Source: Deinococcus budaensis
Lineage (GTDB): Bacteria; Deinococcota; Deinococci; Deinococcales; Deinococcaceae
Direction of reading: 5' to 3'
Length of the DNA: 64,000 nucleotides
Assembly: GCF_014201885.1 (NCBI RefSeq)
Contig: NZ_JACHFN010000015.1
Location: 1-64,000, forward strand
The translations under genes and the position numbers were made by a program. The notes under the pieces are model-generated. The model saw nothing but the letters and a program-made list of their open reading frames with translations. It did no database searches and had not been told where the DNA came from. Every line of letters begins with the position of its first letter. Position 1 is the stretch's first letter. Of the stretch, positions 37,108 to 51,122 are shown in pieces.

Positions 37108-38088
37108 TCAGCCGATGCCTGCGCCGCCCGGCAACGTGAAGCAAAAGGCGTTGCGCTCCCCCCGGCGTTCGGTCCAGGTCTGGCCGCCCCAGCCCTGCAC
37201 GATGCTGCGGACGATATACAGGCCCATGCCGCTGCCCTGTCCGGGGGCCTGCGGGCCGCGCGTGTGGGCGCGGAACAGGGCCTCGCTGCCCTGAAGCGGC
37301 CCGCCCTCGTCGAGCACGGCGACCTCGATCCAGGTGCCGCGCGCCGCCGTCTGGACCTCGATGGGGCCGCCGGGCGGGCCGTACCTCAGGGCGTTCTCGA
37401 TCAGGTTGAGCAGCACCTGCAACAGCTTGTCGGGGTCGGCACGCACCAGATGGTCGGCGCCGAACGTCAGGGTGGCGCGGCGGGTGCCCAGCTCGGGCTG
37501 CAAGAGGCGCTCGGCGCGGGCAAAGGTCTCGGCCAGCGGCAGGGTGCGGGCGCGGGTGGGCCGGAAGCCGACCGCCAGGTCCTCGACCAGCCGGGCCAGC
37601 CGCTCGACCTCCTGAAGCCCCTGGCGCACGAAGTTCTGCGCGAGGTCCGGGGGCATGTCGTATTCCAGCGCTTCGAGCACCCCGCGCAGCCCCGTGACCG
37701 GCGTGCGGAACTCGTGCGAGAGGACGGCAGTTGCCTCGCGCAATTCGGCCTCGCGGCGGCGGTGCTCGGTGATGTCCTCCACGATCAGGGCGCCGCCTTC
37801 CCCCGCGTGCGTGGCGGTGCAGCGCAGGGTGCGCCCGCCCGCTTCCAGTTCCAGCTCGCCGCCGCGCTCGGCCAGCGCCTCCAGGGTGTGGCGGCGCACG
37901 ACCTCCAGCAGCGGCCGCCCGGCGGCGCGGCCCTGCGGCACCCCCCACAGCCGCACGGCGGCGGCGTTCAGGCGGGTCACAGTCAGGCCCGGGGCGCCGC
38001 CTCCCCCCGTCCCCCCGAACAGCAGCACCGCCTGGGGCAGCGCGTCCATCCAGGCGTCGGCGGTCAGGTCGGCGGGTGCGGAGTCCAT
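37108..38088 (-). CDS. sensor histidine kinase (PhoR-like, cytoplasmic PAS)
   Basis: 326 residues, starting one base inside the stop of the response regulator gene. An N-terminal PAS-like region (about 10-110; LNAAAVRLWGVPQGRAAGRP, VEDITEHRRREAE) precedes the H-box VLSHEFRTPVTGLRG, the N-box LLNLIENALRYGPP, the G1 box VLDEGG and the G2 box GSGMGLYIVRSIV. There is no transmembrane segment, so the input is probably cytoplasmic. The domain order resembles PhoR without its membrane anchor. phoU lies 2 kb away, but a link to phosphate is only inference. Confidence 0.9.
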   Translation of the reverse strand: MDSAPADLTADAWMDALPQAVLLFGGTGGGGAPGLTVTRLNAAAVRLWGVPQGRAAGRPLLEVVRRHTLEALAERGGELELEAGGRTLRCTATHAGEGGALIVEDITEHRRREAELREATAVLSHEFRTPVTGLRGVLEALEYDMPPDLAQNFVRQGLQEVERLARLVEDLAVGFRPTRARTLPLAETFARAERLLQPELGTRRATLTFGADHLVRADPDKLLQVLLNLIENALRYGPPGGPIEVQTAARGTWIEVAVLDEGGPLQGSEALFRAHTRGPQAPGQGSGMGLYIVRSIVQGWGGQTWTERRGERNAFCFTLPGGAGIG

Positions 38089-38777
38089 CAGCCCTCCTCG
38101 GTCCAGGAGCGCATGCGGTAGCCTTTGCCGCGTACCGTCTCCAGAAAGCGTGGGCGGGCCGGGTCGTCGCCCAGGTGGGCACGCAGCTGGGTGACGTGCT
38201 GGTCCACCGTGCGCTCGCCGCCCAGAAAGTCCGCGCCCCAGACGCGGTCGAGCAGCTCGCCGCGCGCGTAGACCCGGCCCACGTTCTGGGTCAGGAAGGC
38301 CAGCAGGTCGAACTCGCGGCGGGTCAGGTGCAGGGCCGCGCCCGCCAGCCGCGCGTCGGCCGCAGCCAGGTCCATCATGAGGGGACCGTTGGCAAGCTGC
38401 GGCGGCGCCTCGGGCAGCGAGCGGCGCAGCAGGGCGCGCACCCGGGCGACCAGTTCGGCCGCGCTGAAGGGTTTGGTGAGGTAGTCGTCGGCGCCCGACT
38501 CCAGGCCCTCGACCCGCTCGGCCTCGGCGGCGCGGGCGGTCAGCATCAGCACCGGGAGGCGGCGCGACCCGGGATCGCCGCGCAGCCGCCGCAAAAAGGC
38601 CAGGCCGCTCTCGCCCGGCAGCATCCAGTCGAGCACCAGCGCGTCGGCGCTGCCCAGCGCCCCTTGCGCCGCCGAGGCCGTCTCGAAGGCGCTGACCCGC
38701 AGCCCGGCGCGCTCCAGGTGAAAGCGCACCACCTCCCGCACGGTGCCCTCGTCCTCGATCACGACCACATGGCTCAT
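38088..38777 (-). CDS. OmpR/PhoB-family response regulator
   Basis: 229 residues. The receiver domain has the acidic pocket VVVIEDEG, phospho-acceptor Asp in LVLDWMLPG, Thr in LMLTARA and Lys in LTKPF. The C-terminal winged helix (about 130-225) has LTRREFDLLAFL, RTVDQHVTQLRAHLG and VRGKGYRM. It is a DNA-binding regulator paired with the overlapping histidine kinase. Tandem hairpins lie upstream (38812-38891). Confidence 0.92.
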   Translation of the reverse strand: MSHVVVIEDEGTVREVVRFHLERAGLRVSAFETASAAQGALGSADALVLDWMLPGESGLAFLRRLRGDPGSRRLPVLMLTARAAEAERVEGLESGADDYLTKPFSAAELVARVRALLRRSLPEAPPQLANGPLMMDLAAADARLAGAALHLTRREFDLLAFLTQNVGRVYARGELLDRVWGADFLGGERTVDQHVTQLRAHLGDDPARPRFLETVRGKGYRMRSWTEEG

Positions 38778-38811
38778 CGCCTCTCATTGTGCGGCGCCAG
38801 GTCAGCCGGGT

Positions 38812-38891
38812 GTCAGGAGGGGCCGGGCTGTCTGGCCCCTCCTGACGGGCCAGCGGCCCCGCCCACCGCGCAGGCAGGGGGGCCGCTGGCC
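38812..38891. other. two tandem 13-bp perfect hairpins
   Basis: GTCAGGAGGGGCC/GGCCCCTCCTGAC (38812-38846, 9-nt loop) and GGCCAGCGGCCCC/GGGGCCGCTGGCC (38848-38891, 18-nt loop) lie back to back, between the end of rsfS and the response regulator start. No T tracts are present on either strand. Confidence 0.6.
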
Positions 38892-38910
38892 GGGGGCAGG
38901 CGCTCCGGGC

Positions 38911-39293
<383 letters not shown>

Positions 39294-39297
<4 letters not shown>

Positions 39298-40660
39298 CGG
39301 GTCTCCGGAAGGGGGGAAGGGGAAGCGGGGAGGGAAGCGGCGCCCGCCGCCGGGGCCGGGGGGGCAGCCGGACTCGGCGGCGTCGGGTCCAGCGCGCTCA
39401 GGGCCGCCAGGCTCCGGCGCGCGTCGGCTCCCAGCAGAATACCCACCTCGCCCGCCTCCACAGGGAAACGCTCGCCTTGCAGCCGGGGCAGGCCCAATGT
39501 GTCGGCCAGCTGACTGGCCGCTTCCACGTCCTGGCCGGTAAAGACCTGGCTGGCCTCGCCGCTCTGGGGCGCCGCCCGCACGTCCACCCGCGCGTAGCCC
39601 AGCGTCCGCAGCGCCCGCGCCAGCGCGGGGCCGAGGCGGGCGCCGCTGGCGTCCACCACCCGCACGGTCACGCTGGGGAGGCTGGGGGCGCTGCCGGTCC
39701 CGGCCGCACCCACGGCGGCCCCGCCCGCGCCCCACACCCGCGCCAGGGCCTCGCGGTCCACGGCCAGGTTGAAGGTGCCGGGAACCGGCGTGGTGGGCAG
39801 CGTGGCAAACGAGAGCTTGAGGTCGCCCAGGTGCGGCAACAGCGCGGGCAGCCACCCGGGATCGGCGTTCGTCTCCACCCCGTTGCCGACGCCGCCCAGG
39901 ATGGTGGGCAGCGCGGCGAGGCCCTGGGCGGATCTGAGCCGCCCGGCAAGCTGGGTCAGCGCCTGCTTCTGGTGGTCGATGCGTCCGTAGTCGTCCCCGA
40001 AGCCCTTGCGGACGCGCAGGTACAGCACGGCCTGCTCGCCATTCAGGTGGTGGTTTCCGGCGGGCAGGCGCAGGTCCACCCCCGCCGCCTGGTCCACCCA
40101 CTCGATGCCGCCCTCCGGGACCGTCACGTCCAGGCCGCCCAGCGCGTCGATCACCCGCGCCACGTAGTCGGTCCGCACGACCATGTAGGCGTCCACCCGT
40201 TCGCCGGTGATGGTCTCGGCCGCCTGGGTCAGCGCCTGCGGGCCGCCCGCCCAGTAGCGGCCGTTGACCTTCTGCTCGGCCCACTTGCGCGCCGGGTCGA
40301 AGTCCCCGACGTTGGTGTCGCGCGGGATGTTCAGGACATTCACGCGGGTGCCGTCCACCCGGATCAGCATCAGGGTATCGGTGTTGGGGGGTTGCAGGAG
40401 GCCGCTGCGCTGGTCCTGGTCGCGGCAGGGGGTGCGGTAGTAGCAGTACACGATGTCGCGCCCCGCCAGCAGCAGCGTGAAATGCGGCAGGCCGTCCGGG
40501 GACGGGGCCGCCTGCCCCGCGTTGCCGGGCGCGCTCAGCACTGCCAAGCCCCCCAGCGTCAGCGCGGCCAGGCTCAGCCCGAACGCCTGCATGGCCCGCC
40601 AGCGCCGGGGAGGGCGGGGGCGTGCGAACGTGAAGTTGAAGGCGGGCGGAACCGGGGGCG

Positions 40661-40664
<4 letters not shown>
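39294..40664 (-). CDS. LytR-CpsA-Psr (LCP) family cell-wall ligase with LytR_C domain
   Basis: 456 residues from ATG 40664, overlapping the yqeK stop by 4 bp. A basic N-terminus and one transmembrane helix (AFGLSLAALTLGGLAVLSAP) are followed by the LCP domain: NTDTLMLIRVDGTRVNVLNI, PRDTNV, KVNGRYWAGG, YLRVRKGFGDDYGRIDHQKQ. The arginines and aspartates that bind polyprenyl pyrophosphate are present. A C-terminal LytR_C domain (about 335-425) ends in a Pro/Ala tail. LCP enzymes transfer glycopolymers from lipid carriers to peptidoglycan outside the membrane. An unusual insert YYRTPCRDQDQRSG contains two Cys with VYC. Confidence 0.92.
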
Positions 40665-41268
<604 letters not shown>

Positions 41269-41272
<4 letters not shown>

Positions 41273-41301
41273 ATGGCCGCGGGGGTCATGCGCCACACCA
41301 T
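41269..41301 (-). CDS. possible leaderless leader peptide of yqeK
   Basis: ATG 41301 lies exactly 6 nt after TATACT, the usual leaderless spacing here. It opens a 10-codon frame MVWRMTPAAI whose TGA overlaps the yqeK ATG at 41272 by 4 bp. It could deliver ribosomes to yqeK by reinitiation. Chance is possible, as is an annotated start at GTG 41296 five bases downstream of this ATG. Confidence 0.35.
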
Positions 41302-41307
41302 GCCCGG

Positions 41308-41313
41308 AGTATA
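41308..41313 (-). promoter_or_regulatory. -10 element of the yqeK-lytR-rsfS operon
   Basis: TATACT on the minus strand, 6 nt before the ATG at 41301. This is the best -10 match of the leaderless set. Confidence 0.7.
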
Positions 41314-41391
41314 CGCCGGGCAGGCCCGCAAAATCCTGACGACGGCTTCAGTCGGCCCAGCCTGACCCGGTGGCCGGGTGGGGTGCGGTGT

Positions 41392-42390
41392 TCAGGGGGT
41401 GCGGTCCGCTTCCGCAGCGGGGGCTGGGGGCGAGGCCGGGGAGCGCGGAGCGGCCTCGACCGTCAGGCGCACGCTGACCTCCTCCAGCGCCTGGGCGCCT
41501 GCGGGCACGCGCAGGGTCACGGGCGCGGTGTAGGTGCCCTCGCGGTAGGGCACGGTGCCGGGCACCTCGCGCAGCAGGGCGAGCAGTTCGGGAGCCGCCA
41601 CCAGCCGGACGCTGGCCGGTTGCACGCTGAGGGCCGTGACCCGCAGGCCGGGCGGCGGGTCGTTCAGCACCACGCGCACGGCCTTGATGGGCAGCTCGCC
41701 GGTGTCCAGGCGCCGAACGGTCACGGTGGCGGGCGCGGTGGTCACGCCCTCGACCGGCTGGCCCGCCGCGTCCAGGGCGACCAGCGGCGCCTCGCGCTCC
41801 TCGCCGGGGGCCAGGCTCACGGGGCTGTTGACCACCCGCCGCACGGTGGCGGCCACCCGGCCCGGGCCGCTCACGGTCGCCTCGGCGGGCGAGACGCTGT
41901 AGCGCGGCACGCTCGTCTCGGGGGGCGCGGCGACGCTGAGGGTGACGGGCAGGGTCCGGGTGACCAGCGTGTCGACAAAGCCCTGCACCCGCTCGGGTGT
42001 CTGGCGCTCCAGGGTGGTGCCGGTGGGGGCCTGCACCGTGACCGGGCGGGTAAAACTCCCCTCCGGAACGCCGGTCACGTCCACCACCGCCTCAATCGCG
42101 TCGCCGCGCAGCTCGCGCAGGCGCTCGGGCCGCCCGCTCAGAAAGACCCGGATGGTGCTCGGCGTGAGGTCGCGCACCGCCCGGGTGCCGGTGCCGCGCT
42201 CGCCGGTCGTGTCGCTGACCGTGACCGGCACGTCGAAGCCCTGCTCGACGTTCGCCCGGCGGTCGGTGGTCGAGACGAACCACAGGGTCAGCGACACCGC
42301 CAGCGCCAGCAGCTTGGCCGGGAGGTTGTGCCCCAGCCGCCGCCCCAGGTAGCGCGGGTCGGTCAGGCGCCGCAGCCCCGTGCGGGTCAC
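41392..42390 (-). CDS. cdaR: YbbR-domain protein CdaR
   Basis: 332 residues from GTG 42390, overlapping the cdaA stop by 4 bp. One N-terminal membrane helix (PAKLLALAVSLTLWFVSTTD) is followed by extracytoplasmic YbbR repeats with the recurring phrases FDVPVTVSD, TPSTIRVFLSG, YSVSPAEATVSGPGRV and LSVQPASVRLVAAPE, and an Ala/Pro tail. CdaR-type proteins regulate the diadenylate cyclase CdaA in the membrane. Confidence 0.9.
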   Translation of the reverse strand: MTRTGLRRLTDPRYLGRRLGHNLPAKLLALAVSLTLWFVSTTDRRANVEQGFDVPVTVSDTTGERGTGTRAVRDLTPSTIRVFLSGRPERLRELRGDAIEAVVDVTGVPEGSFTRPVTVQAPTGTTLERQTPERVQGFVDTLVTRTLPVTLSVAAPPETSVPRYSVSPAEATVSGPGRVAATVRRVVNSPVSLAPGEEREAPLVALDAAGQPVEGVTTAPATVTVRRLDTGELPIKAVRVVLNDPPPGLRVTALSVQPASVRLVAAPELLALLREVPGTVPYREGTYTAPVTLRVPAGAQALEEVSVRLTVEAAPRSPASPPAPAAEADRTP

Positions 42391-43319
42391 GCGCCGCCCC
42401 GTTCCGGCGGAGGGCCGGCCTGACCGCTGCCGGGCGGTGTGCCCGCCGGAGGCTCGGTCGGGGTGCTCAGGCCCGGCCCGCCTGCTGGCCCCTCCGCCTC
42501 GGGCGCCCGGCGCTCCGCTTCCCGGCCCCCCGGCCTGGGCGCGGGCGCGACCGGCAACTCACCCGTCAGGTCGGCGCGGTCGTACACCAGGGCACGCAAC
42601 TGCTCGCGCAGCTCGGAGCCGTTGAGGTCCGGCCCCAGCCGCCCGGCCAGGGCGATCCGCATGCTGCCGCGCTCCTCGCTGGCGACCAGCACCACCGCGT
42701 CGGTGAGTTCCGACAGCCCGATGGCGGCGCGGTGGCGGGTGCCGTAGCGCCGGTAGGTGCCGTCGCTCGATTGCAGCGGAAAGAGGCACCCCGCCGCGAC
42801 CACCCGTGACCCCTGCACGATCACGCCGCCGTCGTGCAGCGGGGCGTTGCGGGCGAACAGGGCTTCCAGAAAGGGCACGCTGATCACGGCGTCGAGCGCC
42901 ACCCCGGTCGCCGCGTACTCGCCCAGCGGGGTGCGGCGCTCGATGGCGATCAAGGCCCCCGTCTTGCGCTCGGCGAGGCGTTCGAGCGCCCGGGCGAGGT
43001 CTTGCAGGGCCGCGCCGCTCGGTCCAGTCTCGCGCCCACGAGGCCGCCCCACCCGCTCCAGCGCCGCGCGCAGCTCCGGCTGAAACAACACCACCAGCGC
43101 GAACAGTCCCACCGTCCCGGCCCGTCCCAGCAGCTCACTGAGGGTGGTCAGCCCCAGCACCTGCGCGGCCACCCACACCCCGGCGAACACCAGAATCCCG
43201 CGCACCACGTTCGCGGCGCGGGTGCCCACCACCAGCAGGTAGCCCTGGTAGATCAAAAAGGCGACCAGCAGCACGTCCAGCAGGTCCCGCAGGTTCAGGG
43301 GACCGGGGAACAGGGACAT
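42387..43319 (-). CDS. cdaA: diadenylate cyclase CdaA (c-di-AMP synthase)
   Basis: 310 residues. Three transmembrane helices (about 10-85) precede the DisA_N catalytic domain (about 110-245), with signature NAPLHDGGVIV (DGA/DGG motif) and GTRHRAAIG (RHR motif), preceded by LIAIERRTPLGEY. It makes c-di-AMP from two ATP at the membrane. The C-terminal ~65 residues are a Pro/Gly-rich tail, longer than in Bacillus CdaA. It is coupled to cdaR. A glmM gene, often next, is not here. Confidence 0.93.
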   Translation of the reverse strand: MSLFPGPLNLRDLLDVLLVAFLIYQGYLLVVGTRAANVVRGILVFAGVWVAAQVLGLTTLSELLGRAGTVGLFALVVLFQPELRAALERVGRPRGRETGPSGAALQDLARALERLAERKTGALIAIERRTPLGEYAATGVALDAVISVPFLEALFARNAPLHDGGVIVQGSRVVAAGCLFPLQSSDGTYRRYGTRHRAAIGLSELTDAVVLVASEERGSMRIALAGRLGPDLNGSELREQLRALVYDRADLTGELPVAPAPRPGGREAERRAPEAEGPAGGPGLSTPTEPPAGTPPGSGQAGPPPERGGA

Positions 43320-43467
43320 GCGCGGCGCTCCTTCCCGCCGCGTGTGGCAGCGTGCGGCACGCGCCCACTATACGGGCCGCTTTCGTGCGGCGCCCCGCCC
43401 CCGCCCCCCCCACGGCTGTACCCGGCCCTTAAGAAACGCCCCGCCGCGCCCGGCCCGCGCGCGTGTC

Positions 43468-43473
43468 TACACT
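43468..43473 (+). promoter_or_regulatory. -10 element of the UPF0173 hydrolase gene
   Basis: TACACT lies 6 nt before the ATG at 43480, predicting a leaderless mRNA. Confidence 0.62.
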
Positions 43474-43479
43474 GGCCCC

Positions 43480-44160
43480 ATGCATCTGCGCTTTCTGGGC
43501 CACAGCACCTTCCTGCTCACCAGCGGCGAGCACCGCGTCCTGATCGACCCCTTTCTCGAAGGCAATCCCACCTGCCCGGTGGGCCTGGAAGAGGCGCTGG
43601 GCTGGAACCTCAGCGCCGTGCTGATCAGCCACGCGCACGGCGACCACTGGGGCAACGCCCTGGATTTCGGGCGGGCCGGGGTTCCCGTGATCGGCACGGC
43701 CGAGATCGGCGGCTACGCGGCGGCCCACGGCGCCCCGAACGCGGTCGCCATGAACATCGGCGGCACCTTCCGCGCCGGGTGGGGCAGCGTGACCCTGACC
43801 CCGGCGTGGCACTCCTCCTCCTTTCCAGACGGCACCTACGGCGGCATGCCCACCGGACTGGTCGTCGAGCTGGGCGGCGTGCGGGTCTACCACGCGGGCG
43901 ACACGTCCCTTTTCTCCGACATGCGCCTGATCGGGGACTCCAGGCTGGACGCGGCGCTGCTGCCCGTGGGCGACCACTTCACGATGGGGCCGGAGGAGGC
44001 CGCCCGCGCGCTGGACCTGCTGCGCCCCCGTGTGGCGGTCCCCATGCACTACGGCACCTTCCCGCCGCTGGTGGGCGACCCGCAGGTGTTCGCGCGGGAA
44101 GGCCAGGCACGGGGCGTGGACGTGCGGGTGCTGGCGCCGGGGGAGACGACGGAGGTTTGA
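43480..44160 (+). CDS. metal-dependent hydrolase, UPF0173 (metallo-beta-lactamase fold)
   Basis: 226 residues. The metallo-beta-lactamase ligands are clear: MHLRFLGHSTFLL, LISHAHGDHWGN (HxHxDH), a central His in PAWHSSSF, Asp in YHAGDTSLFSDM and a C-terminal His in VPMHYGTFP. This matches the UPF0173/YtkL/UlaG-like group of hydrolases with unknown physiological substrate. The start is fixed by TACACT 6 nt upstream. Confidence 0.92.
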   Translation: MHLRFLGHSTFLLTSGEHRVLIDPFLEGNPTCPVGLEEALGWNLSAVLISHAHGDHWGNALDFGRAGVPVIGTAEIGGYAAAHGAPNAVAMNIGGTFRAGWGSVTLTPAWHSSSFPDGTYGGMPTGLVVELGGVRVYHAGDTSLFSDMRLIGDSRLDAALLPVGDHFTMGPEEAARALDLLRPRVAVPMHYGTFPPLVGDPQVFAREGQARGVDVRVLAPGETTEV

Positions 44161-44275
44161 GTGCTCTCAGGCTCACCTGACCTCCTGCACCCCAAGGGCC
44201 AAGAGCACTCCGCGGGCGGACGTAGGTTGCTAGCCCTCATTTCCGCTCAGGTGGGTCCAACCGCTTCAGCCAGAC

Positions 44276-44449
44276 TCACGCTGCGCCCTGCTCAGCCATG
44301 AGACGGTCCCGTAGGGTCCGAGCTTCTTGGCGGGCGGCCTGCTCGTCGGCCAACCCTGCCAGACGCTCGCAGCTCTCGCTGGTTCCTGCAAGGCGGTTCG
44401 TGATGATGCTCCAGCGGAACTGGTAGTGGGGCAGAGGCGCTGTCCTCAC
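44276..44449 (-). CDS. small protein coupled to the RNase H-like gene
   Basis: 57 residues from GTG 44449, whose GTGA overlaps the stop of the RNase H-like gene by 4 bp. The sequence begins VRTAPLPHYQFRWSIITNRL, continues AGTSESCERLAGLADEQAAR and ends TLRDRLMAEQGAA. It looks like a small helical, charged protein with a Trp/Tyr N-terminal segment, and its codon choice is typical of genes here. No family is recognised. It fills most of the otherwise empty gap 44161-44445. Coupling suggests a partner of the RNase H-like protein. Confidence 0.62.
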   Translation of the reverse strand: MRTAPLPHYQFRWSIITNRLAGTSESCERLAGLADEQAARQEARTLRDRLMAEQGAA

Positions 44450-45183
44450 CCCATCCCCTGAAACTGCACCTGCACGCCCCGCCCGTCGGCCTCTTCGCGG
44501 GCCTGAGCGAGCGCGGTGTGCGCGCCGGGGCGCAGCGCCCGCTCAGGCCGTTGCCACAGCGCCTGGGCGACTTTGGAGGCGCGGCGCACCAGCAGCAGCT
44601 CGCCGGGCCGCGCCAGCGTGACGGCGGCGAGCAGGGCCTGGGCGCTGGGCGGCAGCGCCGAAAGGGGATCGAGGTGAACGTGCGCCGTGACCCGCTCGCC
44701 GTGGCGGCGCAGGCTCACGCGGGCTTCCGGCACGGCGGGGCGCTGCTCGATCAAGACGTCGGCGTGGGGTCCAGCGGCGGCCGGGGTGGTCAGGCCGCGC
44801 CGGGCGTCGTTGGCGAGGTCGTGGGCCGCGAGCATGTGCCGCCGGGTGCGCGGGGCATAGGCCACCCGCAGCGAGACGCCCCGCGCGGCCACCACCTCCT
44901 GCACCTCGCGCGCCAGCTCCGCGAGCAGGTGCGGCCCGCGTCCCTGCCCCACCGAGGCGATCACGGCCTCGTTGTCGGTGTGCACATTCAGGGCTTCCCC
45001 GGGCGGCGCGTGGCGCACAGCCTCCAGCACGGCGCGCAACTCGGCGGCATTGTTGTCGGGCGCCGCGAGCTGGCCCTGGAAGCGGGCGGGCAGCTCGCCC
45101 GGCGCGAGCAGCACCAGGCCCCAGCCGCCCACGCCGTGCCCCTCCTCTTCATGCCAGCTCGCGTCCACGTAGGCGTGGTTCAT
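44446..45183 (-). CDS. RNase HI-like protein with C-terminal extension
   Basis: 245 residues. The N-terminal ~130 residues are an RNase HI fold with the DEDD set: Asp in YVDASWHEEEGH, Glu in NNAAELRAVLEA, Asp in HTDNEAVIASV and Asp in LAANDARR-like LAAHDLANDARRG. The C-terminal ~110 residues (RVSLRRHGERVTAHVHLDPL, LLLVRRASKVAQALWQRPER) are not recognised. It may cut RNA in RNA-DNA hybrids, though this short form could be a regulatory variant. It is divergent from pyrE (53 nt) and coupled to a 57-residue gene downstream. Confidence 0.85.
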   Translation of the reverse strand: MNHAYVDASWHEEEGHGVGGWGLVLLAPGELPARFQGQLAAPDNNAAELRAVLEAVRHAPPGEALNVHTDNEAVIASVGQGRGPHLLAELAREVQEVVAARGVSLRVAYAPRTRRHMLAAHDLANDARRGLTTPAAAGPHADVLIEQRPAVPEARVSLRRHGERVTAHVHLDPLSALPPSAQALLAAVTLARPGELLLVRRASKVAQALWQRPERALRPGAHTALAQAREEADGRGVQVQFQGMG

Positions 45184-45224
45184 GTCTGCGCCTCATCATG
45201 CACCGACCGGGCAGGGCACAATGC

Positions 45225-45230
45225 GATACT
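45225..45230 (+). promoter_or_regulatory. -10 element of pyrE
   Basis: GATACT (5 of 6 with TATACT) lies 6 nt before the pyrE ATG at 45237. Confidence 0.5.
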
Positions 45231-45236
45231 CGCCGC

Positions 45237-45796
<560 letters not shown>

Positions 45797-45800
<4 letters not shown>

Positions 45801-46435
45801 CCGCTCCAGGCGTCCCGGAACCCTTCGGCGGGGGCGTCGGCCCAGGTCACGGCGTCCCCGCCCTGCCGGACGAGAAAGCGGCGCACCAGTTCATAACCGA
45901 GGGCGTACCCGGCCCAGCGGGGCAGGCCCTCGGCCTCCGAGCCGAAAAACCAGGCGGGGTGGCCGTAGTCGGGAGAATCCAGTAGAGGTTGCGCCCGTTT
46001 CCAGAGGGCATCCAGATTGGCGGAAATGGTCGCGTAGGGCGGCGGCCCACCCCGTTCCTCGGCCTCGTAATGCTGGGCCAGGCCCTCCGAGACGAGGGCT
46101 TCCAGCAGCGTCCGCCCATAACCCGGCCCCCGCCAGCGCCGCGCGTGGTGCAGTTCGTGGGCCAGGGTGGCGGGAAGCTCGGTGCGCCAGCCTGCCGCAA
46201 AGTGGGGATTGTCCGGGGTCAACGTGATGTCCACGAAGTGCGGCAGGGGAGCGTATCCCAGCACGCCCGTCTCGGGCAGGGTCCACGGCGCGACCCGCAC
46301 GGCCACGTCCACCCCGTCCACCTCCAGCCGCGCCGCGTGCCGGGCGAGGGCGGCCCAGGCCACCTCGCGCACCTTGTCGGCCAATGCGTCGGGGAGCAGC
46401 CCGCCCGCGTTCATCAGGTGCAGCACGTTCGCCAT
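45797..46435 (-). CDS. DUF2268 putative zinc protease
   Basis: 212 residues. HELHH in PATLAHELHHARRWRG fits the HExxH zinc motif, and a downstream VSEGLAQHYEAE may give the third ligand (Glu). These are the DUF2268 (predicted Zn-dependent protease) hallmarks. There is no signal peptide, so it is cytoplasmic. TAGGGT lies 5 nt before the start. The substrate is unknown. Confidence 0.85.
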
Positions 46436-46440
46436 GGCTG

Positions 46441-46446
46441 ACCCTA
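46441..46446 (-). promoter_or_regulatory. -10 element of the DUF2268 gene
   Basis: TAGGGT on the minus strand, 5 nt before the ATG at 46435. Confidence 0.55.
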
Positions 46447-46497
46447 CCTAGTCCTCCCCGGCCCGCGCCTCTGCCAACTGGCCCAGCCCACTCACGC

Positions 46498-46530
46498 GAA
46501 AGCGGCCAACCCCGCTGGGGGCTGACCGCT
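46498..46530 (-). terminator. terminator of sucAB
   Basis: On the minus strand AGCGGTCAGCCCC pairs with GGGGTTGGCCGCT (two wobbles) around the loop CAGC, followed by TTT. It is 22 nt beyond the sucB stop. Confidence 0.65.
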
Positions 46531-46552
46531 GGCGGCTCAAAGGTTCAGGGCT

Positions 46553-47896
<1,344 letters not shown>

Positions 47897-48001
47897 AACG
47901 TGTTCCTTTATACCCCCCTCGGGGCGTGACTGGCTCGGTGACGCAAGAAAACTCCCCCCGGCCCGTTCGCCAGGGGGATGGAGCATTGACGGACGCGGTC
48001 T

Positions 48002-50851
<2,850 letters not shown>

Positions 50852-51122
50852 CTCCAGCATACGCCCGCCGCCCTGGGCAGGCATGTTCGCAGGCCCCCAT
50901 TCGCTGTTCCCCGCCTGGGCACAGCGGGGCGCGGCGCACAAAACGCCTCCGCGGGTCCGCCGCCGGGACTTGATGAAGGGTCATGGACCGGGGTCTTAAA
51001 GGGGCTGTCATCCTCCCGGGTGTCTAGACGGGTATGACGAAGGGGAGCTGATTGTGCGGGAGGTGGAGCACGTCTGGACCGTCCAGGCGGCCCCCCTGCC
51101 GCGCCGAGTTCCGGAGGTTTCC

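Noticed and set aside
37108..38777. Assignment as PhoBR on the basis of phoU nearby
   Set aside because: The kinase has no transmembrane input region, the phoU gene is 2 kb away with unrelated genes between, and no Pho box was identified. Only a possibility.
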